A stretch of DNA of 64,000 nt, taken from contig MU404136.1 of the NCBI GenBank assembly GCA_022695795.1, positions 1 to 64,000 of the forward strand, read 5' to 3'. Shown piece by piece: positions 23,742 to 37,600 of the stretch (positions are counted from its first letter, which is position 1; each line of letters starts with the position of its first letter). The DNA comes from Biscogniauxia marginata (Eukaryota; Ascomycota; Sordariomycetes; Xylariales; Xylariaceae). A program made the translations under genes and the position numbers. The notes beneath the pieces are model-generated. The model was not told the DNA's origin, searched no databases, and worked only from the letters and a program-made list of their open reading frames with translations.

Positions 23742-25626
23742 ATGCCCGGCGGTGTCGTACCCACCGGCACGGTCGACGTGAACCGGGTCGAGGCCCCCGT
23801 CACCCTCAAGGCCTACCTCATGTGCGCCTTTGCCGCCTTCGGTGGTATCTTCTTCGGCTATGACAGTGGTTACATCAGCGGTGTTATGGGGATGAAGTAC
23901 TTCTACCAACAGATCGAGGGACCCAACGCCACTGCTCTCTCGGGTGACAACAAGTCCCTTATCACCTCTATCCTCTCTGCCGGTACTTTCTTTGGTGAGT
24001 TGAAATTTACCTATATATAAATGGTCACCATTTGAAAAAAAAAAAACAAAAAAAACAAAGGTACAATTCCAATAGAATGGACACTGACTGTAATCCATCG
24101 TAGGTGCTCTCTTGGCCGGTGATCTCGCCGACTGGTATGGACGACGGACTACAATCATCGGTGGTTGCGTTATCTTCCTGATTGGTGTCGCCCTTCAGAC
24201 CGCGTCGGCTGGGTTGCGCCTCATTGTTGCTGGACGTCTCGTTGCTGGCTTCGGTGTCGGAGCCGTCTCTGCCATCCTGATTCTGTACATGTCCGAGATC
24301 GCACCGCGCAAGATTCGTGGAGCTATTGTGTCCGGTTACCAGTTCTGCGTTACTATTGGTAAGTAACGTGTGCCCTCTCAAATGGCGTACCTTTTTCAAT
24401 TTCTAACCATAGATTTTACTTATAGGTCTGCTGCTGGCTTCTGCCGTGGACTACGGTACCCAATACCGAAACGACAGCGGTTCATACCGGATTCCGATCG
24501 CCCTCCAGATGCTGTGGGCCCTCATCCTCGGCATTGGTCTCTTCTTCCTCCCCGAGTCACCGCGTTACTTTGTCCGCAAGGGTCAACTTGATAAGGCTGC
24601 TGGGGTGCTAGCACGTCTAAGAGATACACCTGTCGACTCTGATTACATTAAGGACGAACTCACGGAAATCGTCGCAAATCACGAGTACGAGATGTCAGTG
24701 CTACCAGCCGGTGGCTACTGGAGCACTTGGCTTAACTGCTTCCGTGGATCACTGTTTGAGGGTTCAAGCAATCTACGCCGCACCATTCTAGGAACTTCTC
24801 TACAGATGATGCAGCAGTGGACCGGTGTTAACTTCGTGAGTTTCAAGGCGCACCTATTTCACTACTAGATACAGAAACTAACAAATTAATAGGTTTTTTA
24901 CGTTCGTAACCTTTCCCGCGCCACCTAAGATTCACAAGCTAACATTATTTCTTTTAGTTTGGTACAACTTTCTTTCAGGACTTGGGCACAATCCAGAACT
25001 CATTCCTGATCTCCCTTATCACCACCCTTGTGAACGTCTGCTCTACACCCATCTCGTTCTGGACTATCGAGAAGTTTGGCCGTCGTTCCCTTCTCCTCTG
25101 GGGTGCACTTGGCATGGTCGTCTGCCAGTTCATCGTTGCCATTATTGGTACTATCACGAGCACGCCGTCGGCGACAAGCGCGATGATTGCGTTTATTTGC
25201 ATCTACATCTTCTTCTTTGCCAGCACCTGGGGCCCTGGTGCATGGGTGTTGATCGGTGAACTGTACCCCCTACCGATGCGATCGCGCGGTGTCGCCTTAT
25301 CCACCGCCAGCAACTGGCTCTGGAACTGCATTATCGCCGTCATCACACCCTACATGGTGGACAAGGACAAGGGCAACCTAGGCGCTAAGGTCTTCTACAT
25401 ATGGGGCGGTCTGTGCTCGACCGCCTTCGTGTACACCTACTTCCTCGTCCCCGAGACCAAGGGCCTCACCCTCGAGCAGGTCGATAAGATGCTCGAGGAG
25501 ACGACACCCCGGACCTCGGCTAAGTGGGTACCGCACTCGACGTACGCGGCTGAGATGGGCTTCACGGATAAGAACGGCGGAGCTAAGAACATCGAGGACG
25601 TGGAGAAGCAAGCCGAAAGCGTCTAA
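23742..25626 (+). CDS. MFS monosaccharide (hexose) transporter
   Basis: Five exons, 23742-23994, 24104-24358, 24426-24835, 24893-24901 and 24958-25626, give 531 aa. It is a 12-TM sugar porter. Visible signatures are GGIFFGYDSGYISGVMG (TM1), ADWYGRRTT (loop 2-3), YMSEIAPRKIRGA, the PESPRY motif (LPESPRYFVRKGQ), QQWTGVNFVFYFG (TM7 sugar-binding region), EKFGRR and the C-terminal PETKGLTLEQVD. Close relatives among moulds are high-affinity glucose/monosaccharide carriers of the plasma membrane, moving hexose with protons. Exon 4 is only 9 nt (Val-Phe-Tyr), yet it is required: without it the TM7 motif loses three residues. Its donor is GTTCGT, weaker than the other introns. The ATG has an ideal context (GCCACCATG), and a TATA box with a CT-rich leader suggests strong expression. 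Substrate and affinity cannot be read from sequence. Confidence 0.95.
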
Positions 25627-28600
25627 TCTTGCCAGGCCCTCTGGAAGAGGTGTATGCGTTTTTCTTCTCCATTAAATACTTTAAACAGAAAGGCTTGATG
25701 CATTGTACGTGATAATGGGGCTCGTCCCCAGCCTATACCGTAACAGGCAGGGGTATGTGTATATATATTTGCTTTGAAGCAGTGGGATGGCTATACAGCT
25801 AGAGGATGAAAGCCAGCAATCGTGGCAGCTTAAGCAGGGGTATATTTAATACCCTTGTTTTTACGGAGCTATGTGAATACGACTAATTCTTTAATGCGTC
25901 CCATTTTCGTTCTCTATGTGTGTTTTAGTTGCAGTTTTTTGAGAAAGAAGAGTGGTGTTAAAACAAGCCCATATGGCGATAATAGTCTCCTTATGTTTAT
26001 AATATTCTTAAGGGTTCAGCCTTAGTATTATTTGAAGTTCTACTTCGACACTATTCCTGTAGCTCTTCTCCTTGTGTGACTATTAGGTAGGTATCCTATG
26101 TATGAAAATTCCAGTGCATGTATGATACAAGGCACATCACCAGAGCTACCCAACTTATTTGTCTCAGTAACTAATCTTGTTAGTAAGGCTAGAGGCCTTG
26201 TTTGTCTAGCCAATTAGAAACTTGGATGAGCCGCTCCACCTCCTTTAAATAGGAAGTCTGTATCACTGTGCCTCTCACGTACAGCAACGACGCCGGCGGC
26301 ATTGAATTACATCTTGATTCCCTCCATTTTTTCCTATTTATCTTTAAGGGAAACAAAGATCATCGTTAACTGCGAAGCTAGAGACAGGAGCGGACCTTTT
26401 TCTAACGAGAGAGCCTAATTTACTTAATGCCGTGGTATTTTATCGTAGGTATGGCTTTCCCTTATTGCGACAACGAGAAGGAATGTCTTCTGTTAGCTTG
26501 GTAGGACTCTTTCTTTCTTTTCAGTTCTTGTTTGGTAAGTAAAAATAACACAAGTAGAACTAGATCAACCTACGGCCGAGTTAGTTAGCCAACTAACCAA
26601 TATTAAATGATTTTTTGTTTAAAGATTCCAAACAAAATGATCACTATCCCACGTCTGTGCCGGATTATAGTAATGAGCAGCGACTTGAGCGAAGGTGAAC
26701 ATATATACCGCGAGGGTGGTAGATATTATTTGTATCCTTTCGTTTTAGAGTTTCTCTTCATGGTGATGTCGATGCATGTTCCGTGTTTTATAACTAGCTG
26801 CCCTGTTAAAAAGAATTTCTCCTGACAACCTTTTCGGTACTCTACTTCCCCTTACTACAATACCAGACTATCCCACTGACTCTTTCAAGAAACATAAAAC
26901 AGCTCGTCTCCGGGCTATTGCGTCCCGAAATCTCCAGCATATTTCGCTCGAGGGTTATTACCCCCAGTTGTCTATGTTGTAGCTAATAGACAGTCGTCGT
27001 TACGAGCAGGCATAATAAGAGATATACTTTCGTAGGGGGCTCGGGCTTATATCGAGGAACGATAGATAAAACTATGGAGTTACTGGATACGTTGTTATAC
27101 GTCTGATAACGGGGATGACACGTGGGCTAAACTACAGTAGGCACAGATGACAACTATCGTAACAGTCTCCAAGACCAAATGGGCGAGGAAGACTTGCATA
27201 GAAAATCCGGCATGTAGTATTTTCCAGCCATGGCCGAATTATTGTATTCTTTGGAATCCGTACTGCTTCCAGGCCGCTGGAAACTGCGTTACAATGAAGA
27301 ACGATATCCGTTAAATGAATGTGTGCTCTTTTGCTAAATCAGTCCAAGAAGTGACATAGGGTCCTCCTAAGTACATCATTATAGTGAACTTCTATCAGCT
27401 CCTTCGTGGGGACGCATGTATTTGGTACACGTAAGCTAACTACCCTAGATGGAATCACTAAGACTACGACGCATACAAGCTCAAACTTTACATTAAGGTA
27501 TACTGTCGACTCATTCAAAGTTGACTCGACAGACGTACTTAATACTTCTTGCTCCAAGAAGTATGTCTCAGCAGATGTGCCAGACCGAATATGAGCCGTA
27601 GGACTTATTCAAAACTATTGAAATTGGGAAATTACTACGTCAATGCAAATAATGAGTCAAAATTTGAACTTTAATTTTTTTAGGGGTTTGTTAGTTGGTA
27701 ACGAAGCCCCAAGTCCGCCATCATTCTTGACGATTCACAGTCTCTTGTTGAAGGGAAGCAGTGTACCCATCGTTAGAGATTGATTAGGTAGCCAGGGAGA
27801 ATAAATCGAATTTATACATAAAAGCAACAAATTATGCTCATATATGGATTATCTCATTGGAGAAGTATCGTTGGATGGGCATGTATCTTGAGAACGTCTG
27901 CTTTGAGATCCTAGGGCCGGATATTTTCGTAATTGGCGGGAATCAAGTCCCCCAAATCGCGAAAACCAAATTCCCCGAGTGGAAAATAGAAGAGCGGAAG
28001 GTCAGTGAAATGGGTTTGAAGGCCTTATAGAATGCCGGTGAGCCGTGTTCATAGTTTATCTGCCCCGGGATGGGGAAGATGAAGGCTCAAAGGGGGAGTA
28101 GCACGAGAGAAGCTACCAATCGCAAGGGGAGTAGGGTAACATCAGGGGAAATAGCTCTATATAAGGAGGTAGGACTGGGACAATAAGTAGCAAAATCCCC
28201 CTTTCTGAGGGTGATGTGGTCCTGTGATGTTGAGTGGAAGACTAAGCGGTTTAGCTTCCGGAAGCTCGTAGTTATGACAACAAGCGCTATTAAGTAGAAT
28301 TGGGATGTATATATAGGTAGAGAGAAGGCGAACATAAATTGGGTCATACTTTGGAGAAAGACTTACATGGACGTCCATCACGCGATAGTATTACGAGTTA
28401 GCTACAATATCTAGTTTATTAAGGAAGCCGGCCCCTTGGCCTATGAAGCCCGTTACAGTATGTATTTTCTCTCGAATTACTTAATTGCAAATTGACTGTA
28501 TTCGATGATGCGCTAGTGTGCTGGCCTTGGGACATACCACGGACTGATGAATGAGTCTATAATTATATATGAGCTTTCTTACTGTAGTCTACGTAGTTAT

Positions 28601-31600
28601 TGTGCCCATGATTTATTTACCTGCGTTACAATAATACGCTCAAGGTCACTACATTGATTAGGCTGCATTATATGTATGGCGATGGGAATGAGGTAGATAT
28701 CATAGGTGACTCTGACTAGGTTATAGGTTGATCGCGTTGAATACTATGATTACTCGTCTTGTGGCAATATCTTGTTGACACCTAATAGGGAGCCCGGAGA
28801 GGACATGAGCTTGGATATTAATTGAAACCAACTATATTAGACGCAGAAGATGAAGATTTATGACAATATCACAACGCTTTGGCAGACACATATTTGAAAA
28901 TACATTTTGTCTACTACAACTAACATAAACTGGTATAGGTACTTGTAACCCCCTGGAGATGGTCTGTTCTCGACACGACGGGGTTTAGAGTCGATTTGCT
29001 CAAATGCGTACCTAGTCAACTCTCTAAACTAGATCTATCTAGATAGGTACATTTTGATGATCTTTACTATATGGACGAACATATTGATAACGTCTGTCCT
29101 TTACCTACATCATATGCCCGGAACAACCGGGGAGGGGTTGGCAGGGTAGGCAAGGCAGCATGAGCACATTCCTTCCACAGGTAATAAAGCTGTGATGTTC
29201 TTAGCATGGCCACCGAGCCCAACCCGTCGGTGTCTTTGGATCGGCGGTAGTTTGAAGTTTGAACGATGCAACCAAAGTATCATGGTTGATGAACTGTGAC
29301 GTAGGGGACGATGCCAGAGAATGCCCAAAAAAGAACTGTCTAGTATGGCATTGCGTAGGATTTGTGTGCTAATGCAGGATCCGGCCATCCGAATATACGG
29401 GAAAGCCGAGGAAGCCGGCGATGTTGAAGTATCTGACCGCACAAAAGATCATAAGGAAAGATGCGGTGGATCTAGAAGAGAGGCTTATACTACTAGCTGA
29501 TAGACGATCTGTTTGATCTCTAATCTCAGTAAGCTTACCGACGCTCTTTTAGGCTTACTTACATAAACACGCACTAGGAATTAAGTTCTCGTGGATCTAT
29601 GACCTGCAGAAGCCTTAGCATAGTCCATTATGGTCTACTGAAACGTGGCTCCAGGGGTAGAATTGTGGGGGGAAAGGAACCGAGAGATTATTTCTGGCAG
29701 GTCGAACTAGTGAAGCCAAGTCAAATCAGGCAAAGAACAGCGAGTATTGTCTACAGCTGATAAACATATCATGAGATATACACTGGCTGGGCATGACGTT
29801 TCCCTAGACGAACTACTGCCGTGTCTTGCCATTGCCGCGCTATCCTCCCCTCCCACACCTCATTGCGCGCCCTTCGTATCATCTACCGGCCAGCTTTTGG
29901 GACCGGTATACACGAGAAGGGGTGACGGACACGAACCCTCCTTTTCTCCCGCGGCGCGATCGTCCGTTGTGACACGGGGAGAGCAGGCTCGGTCAAGGAG
30001 CGAGTAAGTGACGAATGGGAAAAGGGCGCAGACGCGCAGGAGGGTAGACTCGAAATGGGGGAGAGAAGCGCATCAGACCAAAAGCGAAGCCTTTATCGGC
30101 ACGCTATCCTCATTTACCGACCGGATCTACCCAGTGGTCGTCGGCTGGGGCCTTTTCCCTCCGCATGGGAGGTTCCCGTATTAGCCGCCAGTGCTGGAGG
30201 AGGACCTTGCTTGGCCTGAATCCCCTTTCCTTGCTGGGCCGGCATTTCTCCAAAGTCTCGAGATGATGGGAGACATCCTGTTTGATGTTTCTGAGGAATG
30301 AGGCGGCTGCTGGTGGAAGATAAGATGGGAAGGTTTACAGGGTCGTTTGCTTAGGATCTGGGGACATATCGAGGCTGACGACAATCGATGAGGTTGTGCT
30401 TTAGGTTACAGAGTTATTAACTAGAGCTGGTAGACGCATTCTTCCTACTGGGTATGAGCCATATTCTCCTTGCTTGTAGGCTATCGGAGAGTTAGAAGAA
30501 TATCAGCTTATGGTTCTGTTAGAACGCGTAGTGGCAAGGTCACGACGGGATATTCAACACCATCCCAAATATGAGTCTTAAACTATTATATTCAGATCTT
30601 TGATTGAACCGTATTCCCCCCTCAACCATGGCGCGTTCTAAAGCGAGTTTACAGAAGCGGGAGAACACAAAAAACCAGTAAACTCTCTCTGCTAATAAAC
30701 ACATCATGTTCCCGAGTATAGCCAAGTCTTATAACGAGTTGGTGTAACGAGCTGAGGGGCGGGAAAGCTTATATATAACAGGAATAACAGAAAACGTCAT
30801 TCAAGAGAATCTCCCGTCTGAACCACGTGTTTGATCGTCATGCAAGTAATGCGTCGGTCTTTCATGTAGGCTGGGAAAGTGACCGAGGCTACGGAGTCCT
30901 CGATGATCACCGATTCCGGGGAGGGAGGGCTTACTCGACTAGCGAACCGTTCCGATTCGGAACATGGTAGGGCCCCAGAATGCGGATCAACCAGTTCGTA
31001 CCTATAGAACTTTCCTTACCTGATTTGCCTCCCTCGAAAGTGCTAGCCTCCTTCGCTTTTCCGGCACGGAGTAGTATTGATCAATTACAAGGGGGGCCAC
31101 TTACGCTCATGGCGCCGTTGTAATACTGTGGGCTGGGGTCAATGAAAGGGTTCGTTACGAGATCAGCACCGGGCTATGTATAGGCTTTCTAGACTGATCG
31201 GGTGTAATAGTAGCATCATGGCTTACGCGGGATAGCTTGTTCCCTTCTCGTCGGCAAGACCTTCTCATCTAGCCAAGCACATCATAGAATATAGTTACTT
31301 GGAGTTCGAAGAAAGGGACTATTGAGGGAGAGCCCAAATTCGGGGCACGTGGCATCGGCCCTGATATGGAGGGGCTCGCTAGCGAACGAATGAGCCAAGA
31401 CCTTAAGAGTCACCTCTCGTAAGAAGGGCAAGTTTCGCGGTGTTCAGAGACCTCTACTTGGGAGGTAGACACTTCGTGGTTGAAGATACCCAAAAGAGGC
31501 AATGATGCTGACGGCACGTGAACGAATATCGGGGTTCCGCGTACTAGCCGAACGAGACCGTGAGAGTTTTTAGCCGCGGTAGCGTGCCCTGGACGATCTC

Positions 31601-34600
31601 CTAAGCTTTCTCAGGCGATGATTATGCGTGAGCTGGGCGCGCAAGCGTTTTGTGCCTAAAGATCTCTGCACGTCAGCCCGCCCCCATTCCTGATAGCCAA
31701 TGAAGCACAGGCAGTGTCGTGCAGGTTGGAGCTTATGCTAACTCATGAGACATCAAAGCCTCATTCCCTCTGGTGGTCTGTTGCCGCCGCTCATCTCTTC
31801 AACAAAAGCTAGAGGTAAGTGGCGCTTACATCATAGCCCACCGGCGAGGCTGCGATCGAAAGGATTTGATTGACGGGTTGTATATTTGCAAAGCGGGCTT
31901 GCGCGCATCGCAAATAGGAACCAGGGTAGGAATATGACAACACTTCACATTCAGCGCCGTCATCCTTGAACCAAAGAACGATGAGCTCGTGCATCGAAGG
32001 TTACATTGGTGGCTTGGGATGTTCCCGCTCGACCGTTAAGTGGGAGAAGCGGACCTTGGGGAACTTCCCCCCCTCTTTTCTTTTTTCCCTCCTTATTCGC
32101 ATGAGATACCAGTTGGGGGAAAATGCAAAATGCAGCATTGAAAGGGTTACCCATGCTTGAAAAACAAGGGGGTGGGAGCGAAATCCCGATCAGTGAGATA
32201 GATCCTGATGAGTTAAGAGAGCATCGTACACCCCTGTTTGGTTGGCTGCATTTTCTGCGACAGGCCCATGAGCGACACGTATGTAGCCAAGTCAGCGCGT
32301 CTCGATGAGGTTATGAAATCTGCACCAGAAACTGCACAGTGAGGGTGAAGGCATGAATTGGCGCGCAAAACAAGTTGGTGAATGGTCAACTGAGTACTTC
32401 ATATCTATTGTCAGATTACTGGTGCAGGCAGAATGCAGCATCATTGTGCCGGTGGAAGAGGAACGCGAACGTCGTGATACTCACTTCGTATAGGCAGGAG
32501 AATAAAACGCCAGGCCGGCTCGAAATAGCCACCGGGCGAAGCGGGAGTGGCGGAAGGGAAACTGGCAGTATAGCGTAAAGGCGTTTGCTACTCTGCACTA
32601 GGTAGTAGCTGTTTCTCCAGCACTTTGTTAAGAAGCAGTGTGTTCTGGTTTGTCGCTGGTAACTCGAGAGGCCATTATAGAGCTGTACTGTTTCCTACGG
32701 CTAGTAATGATCGATTGTTTGGACGAATCTCGACCCGCTAGATTGAGTAGATCTTGTTTCTACCTCGTTGAGTTTCGGTCCCGGGACCTTGCATATGGCA
32801 ATTCATGTTTTTTTTGGGGGGGGTTTTTTTCAAACCCCGCGATACAGTCGCAAAACGGTAGACAACGCCCAAGAATAAGTCCAGTCGAAGGAAGATGAGG
32901 TGGCTACTGTTGTACGACAGACCGAGGCCGAGTGCAAGGCGTAATCGACTGACGACTCGGCTTGAAATCCTGATCAGTCGTGGTTCGATCACTGGGCTTG
33001 GCACCAAGCAAGTCGAAGCAAGAGGCTGCGCGTTACGTTTTAGATGATGCCGAAGGAAAACCAAGAAAAGAAACTTGCAGTACTGGACGAGTGAGTTGGA
33101 GAAAGGAAGGAAGAGAGTACTATCCTATCCCCGGCGGGATGGTAAATGACTACCTAAGACTTATGGGGGAAAAGCTTGTGCCGTAGCCAATGTTGGCGAG
33201 GAGAGTCCTGCTGTTTTCATCGAGTTGAAACTGTTGATGTTGCATTGGTTCTAGAGCACCGTAGCTTTAGCCCTCCCCTGTCTGTCGGGTCCTCGCAGTA
33301 GGTATTCAAGGTCGGCCTTTTCTTGGGGTTGCATTTTGAACATCAGATCTGAATTTGAAAAGCACAGACGAGCGATTGTACATCTTACTAAGTGCAAGGT
33401 AGGAATAATAATGATAATAATAGTCCTCATAATGCTCGCTCAGCCCTCGGTCAACAAAACGATATAGGCGTCGCATCTACCTCGCACTATATTCGTCAGC
33501 CCTATTCATAGTAACTAGCACGATTCGATTTATCTGTACCAGATCGTCGTTCCCATTCCTGATCGTGCTAGAAGCCTCACTAGCCCTGGCCTTGACCACA
33601 TGTTACTACATACATAGTAAAACTGCCGGTAGACTAAGCCCCTTTACTACCTATTAGTAATCGGGGCTGAGATGTCAAAGATCGAGTACCTTAGGTAGGT
33701 ATGTGGGGGACGGAGGCTTGTCTCTTCACCCACATCCCTCCCCCAGCTAGTTTTGAAAGTAATATTGTCTCCTGTACGTATATCATAGTAACCTACATAT
33801 GTGGTTCAATCGGTAGCACAGCGTGCAGGTTTGTTTGGCCCCGTGGTGCGTCGGAAGCTCGTCCGACATGATCCAACTGCCAGTGTAATAACAATACCGC
33901 AAACCTGCGAATGGTGCCGGAGTCGTGGGGCTCTCCATTGTTAGTGTAAGCCGGGGTGGCTGAACACCGGGGCATCGCCGGTTGAACCACTAACAAACAT
34001 CAGTTGGCTCCAAGCCAAGAACCGCGAAAGACACGATGACCGAGTTGCGGAGTGGTGAAGGCGTTGGTTGTTCTGTCATTGTCGTACCAAGAAGACATTT
34101 CTTTCCTCCGGGAGCACAGCGTGGCCCAAGATAGTCTATCTGGTCATAACACATTCAAGCTCCAAGTGTGAAAACTAGATAACAACCGAGTGAGTGAACA
34201 TGTCTTACTGGTATTCCGTATTCGACGGAAAGTTACACGACAAATTAGTTGTAATAACAATCTTTACGTCGTATGTCTCAGGGTCTTAAAAGAAGCCGAG
34301 CGGTCATGTTGCTTCCTGGCCTTGAATATGCCGCCACCTCTCCGGAAGAGATCCCCTCGCCTCGTCTTGCACGCATCAGTAACAGTTGCAACCAAGAACC
34401 CGGAACAGGTATCATGACCTTCTAAAGGTTGTGACGCCGTCAACTGTTAGCTACGCGTGGGGGACAGCGGCAGTCTCCGATAATAGCGCATAGACGCTCG
34501 CCGCCAGAGATCTAATTATAAGCACCCAAGGAGAAGATCATGCCAAATTGCTATTCCGAGTGGACAGCCCACATGACAATGTTTCGAAATCGTCTTTCTC

Positions 34601-37600
34601 CACAGCAGCCGAGAAAAATAGGCATGTTTAGACGCAGAGGTCATTTGCCCCAACGTACGTTTAACGCCTACCTCGGGAGATCTACTAATCTAGAACCGCC
34701 TCGCAAGAAGTTCAACTTTGAGCCTAATGCAAACCCTGAATGCGGCTTGCGTAATCTGATGCCCGTCATATGTAGTAAACAAGGGACGATCGGAGGTCTA
34801 GCTGATATCATGGTTTCTCGGCGGATGCGCTGTGGATTGCCACAGTGGTCGCGGCAGATTGACCTTATTGTTTCAACCACGGCTGTCTTCAGCTTCAGCT
34901 AAATGGCCATGCTTATTAGCAGTATTGGCCTAGAAAAACAGGATGGCGAGGTCAACAGGGACGTCCGGCTTCCTTCCGAACCTCGTCTCCCGCTGTCGGC
35001 GAGAAGCCGGAAGCCGCGGACTGAGATGCGAGGAAGGGTAACGATCTCAGTACGTAGGTAGTGGATATCTTGGAGCATGGGCTTAGGCCTGCCTTTTGGA
35101 CTGGGGAAGATGGCAGAAGGCCAGGGCTGGGCTATTAGTCAGACACACAAGCATGTAACGGCTACACAACATGTGTGTGATTCTTCCAGCTACAGACGGA
35201 TGCGTGTCTATGGTTACCCAAGCTTGGTTGATTTTAGCTCGCGTCAGACGGGAGCAACAGGTAGTCGAGACGTCGACGATGGCTGATATTCCGAGACGCA
35301 CAGAGTTCCGATCCTACGGCTACCTGCTTGTCGTCGACAACGCCATGTAGGGCATCGCAATTGAAAGTGGAGAGATGGAATACAGAAACGCCACCAAATC
35401 TTAAATGACAACTTGACAAGACGGCAGGGAACATTTGCCATAATGGTATCCCTGGCATCCCAGGTATCGGGACTGCAATGTCACTTGTGATCGGCTGCAA
35501 TGGTCGGGCGGGTGCTGGGGTGGTCGCCCTAGAGCTCCGGGCCCCCCCTATTCAAAAATAAACAAGCTGTAACGCCCATCAGTTCGCAGGCGGGGTGCAC
35601 AGCCTATTCGGTAGTCGTCACCAAAGTAAGGTCGAGCCGAACGGCGAGACTATGAAGTCGAACTGGCAGACGGTCGGCGCCCTAGGCCGACTATTTCATA
35701 ACCCGTAGCCATGCCATCGGAACTCGACTAACTTAGTGTAGACCCGGCTAGTCAGGAACGTGCCTCACTAGCTGTCTCAGCTCTATTATAATCGAACCAA
35801 CAACACGCTACGCGTCTTGATGGTTGGGTCTGTTAGTAGTGGTTTTTTTTTGGTTTTTTTTCTGGAGCAGCGGCACAGTTAACATAGAAGGATCCTTGTC
35901 TAGCCACGTTCCTGGAAAGTTGGGGAGGGTCCCTCGTTTCGCCAATAGCAGACTGGTCCGAGTCGTGCAAGTTCTACTTGTAATCAAATGACACGGGTGA
36001 ATCGTGATCTCTATCAAACGACACTCCCTTCGAACCGAGGTAAGGGGAGAGAGAATAAAATGAAGGTGGGCGTATGATGATTGGTAACAAAAAGCATGTT
36101 ATAGGCACAAGTACCTAGATAATGTCGTCGTAGAGTTAGCGGTTAAGGCGTATCTTATAGAATACCTGTATATAGTATATATGTGTGTGAGTATAAGTTG
36201 GTATACCTGATTGAGGTCTGGCTCTAGGCAAAGCTTATTGATGAGATGCCAGTTCAAAATAGGCAAGTTAAGTTTTCAAGCCACCACCGCTGGCAGCTGA
36301 GCTGCAAGACATCGCCAGGTGCGTCCCATTAATCCCAAGGTTATCCATTAAGGGTGCCAATCAAAGGCACGGTCGGAGACCCACTAGTATATTATACACC
36401 CGGAGAAGCAAGCCGACACGCCGATATGCAGGTACATCTACTACTAGTGCTAATAATGCACGAATTATGGATATGACTAAAATCCCTGGGCCTGATCTTG
36501 CGAATCTTGAACCATCCAATTCGCACACTGCCCCCTACCTCGGGTACCGAAGTACCTAACCTTAGTTAAATCTTTCTAACCTTGGCTCGTTCGCATTCGC
36601 TCCCTCACACAAACACGCGTACTTTGACACATTTTCTCCGTCACCTACCCAACCTAGTTTATTTTTGGACAGAGTGTGTCAAGTCTACCGTGGGCTCAAC
36701 TATAGACAGGGCATGCTCACAAAGTCCACTGCCTACGTTACTTTCTATTAATGAATCTATTCCATGTCGTCGATCCAGTAGATGATGCGCAGATATGTCC
36801 TAACGAAGTGCATGGCGGGGGAGCGGCATGTTCATCGCCATCGACTACCATCGATCAATCCACCCCCGTACTGTCAGATCTCGTGGTGTGGAATTGCAGT
36901 AACCCAGAAGAAGGCAAGAGAATGTGATAATGCGAGGTTAGCCCCCTCGTATTCTACAGACTGGTATGAGACACTGAATACTGTCTCGCGGGAATGAAAG
37001 GGCTCACCCCCGACTCCACAACTTCCACCTTCTTGGGTTCGCACTCGACGCCGACGCGGAAATTTGTGATCCTCACAGAGATGGTGCTCTTGGCGTTGTC
37101 AGTCGAGTCTCCAGAGATTGCAGTAACCTCGAATTCATCCGTTTCCTTTTGGCTGGGTCGAATATTGCAGAAGCAACAGGACAGGACCACCCCATGTGCG
37201 TCCACCCCGGCCCCCTGTTGCTACTAGCCTCCCCGGGCCCGGCCCTGATGAAACCATGGCTGATGATATCCTTGCCGCAGACCTTTCGACTACCTGCGCC
37301 AAAGGGCAGACAGGCAGGACAGGGCCCGCTCGCCATTCTCGCAGCTCAGAAGCTTAGTATAGCTAACGAGTTGCACAGAATTTGTAGTGTAGATCACAAC
37401 AACTGCATACCTCGGCCTATGAACGGTATACTGTACTTGAGGTACGCCCGCGGCTAGCGGTCTTCTAGACCCTTACTACCTGCCGTCTAATGCGAGGACC
37501 TTTCTTCAGCCTTTTTCTCTAGTTTCCCAGCTAGCTCCATCGTCGAGACGCCTTTCCCGGGAGCCTCTCCGCCCCGTCGTCCCCTCGTCTGCGGCTCCTT

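Noticed and set aside
34540..34902. 120-codon plus-strand frame
   Set aside because: No recognisable motif, including reverse transcriptase or transposase signatures; likely chance.
36124..36200. tRNA-Ser-like start (GTCGTCG followed by a D-arm-like GTTAGCGGTTAAGGCG)
   Set aside because: No matching 3' acceptor strand, no T-loop and a poor anticodon stem; at best a decayed relic.
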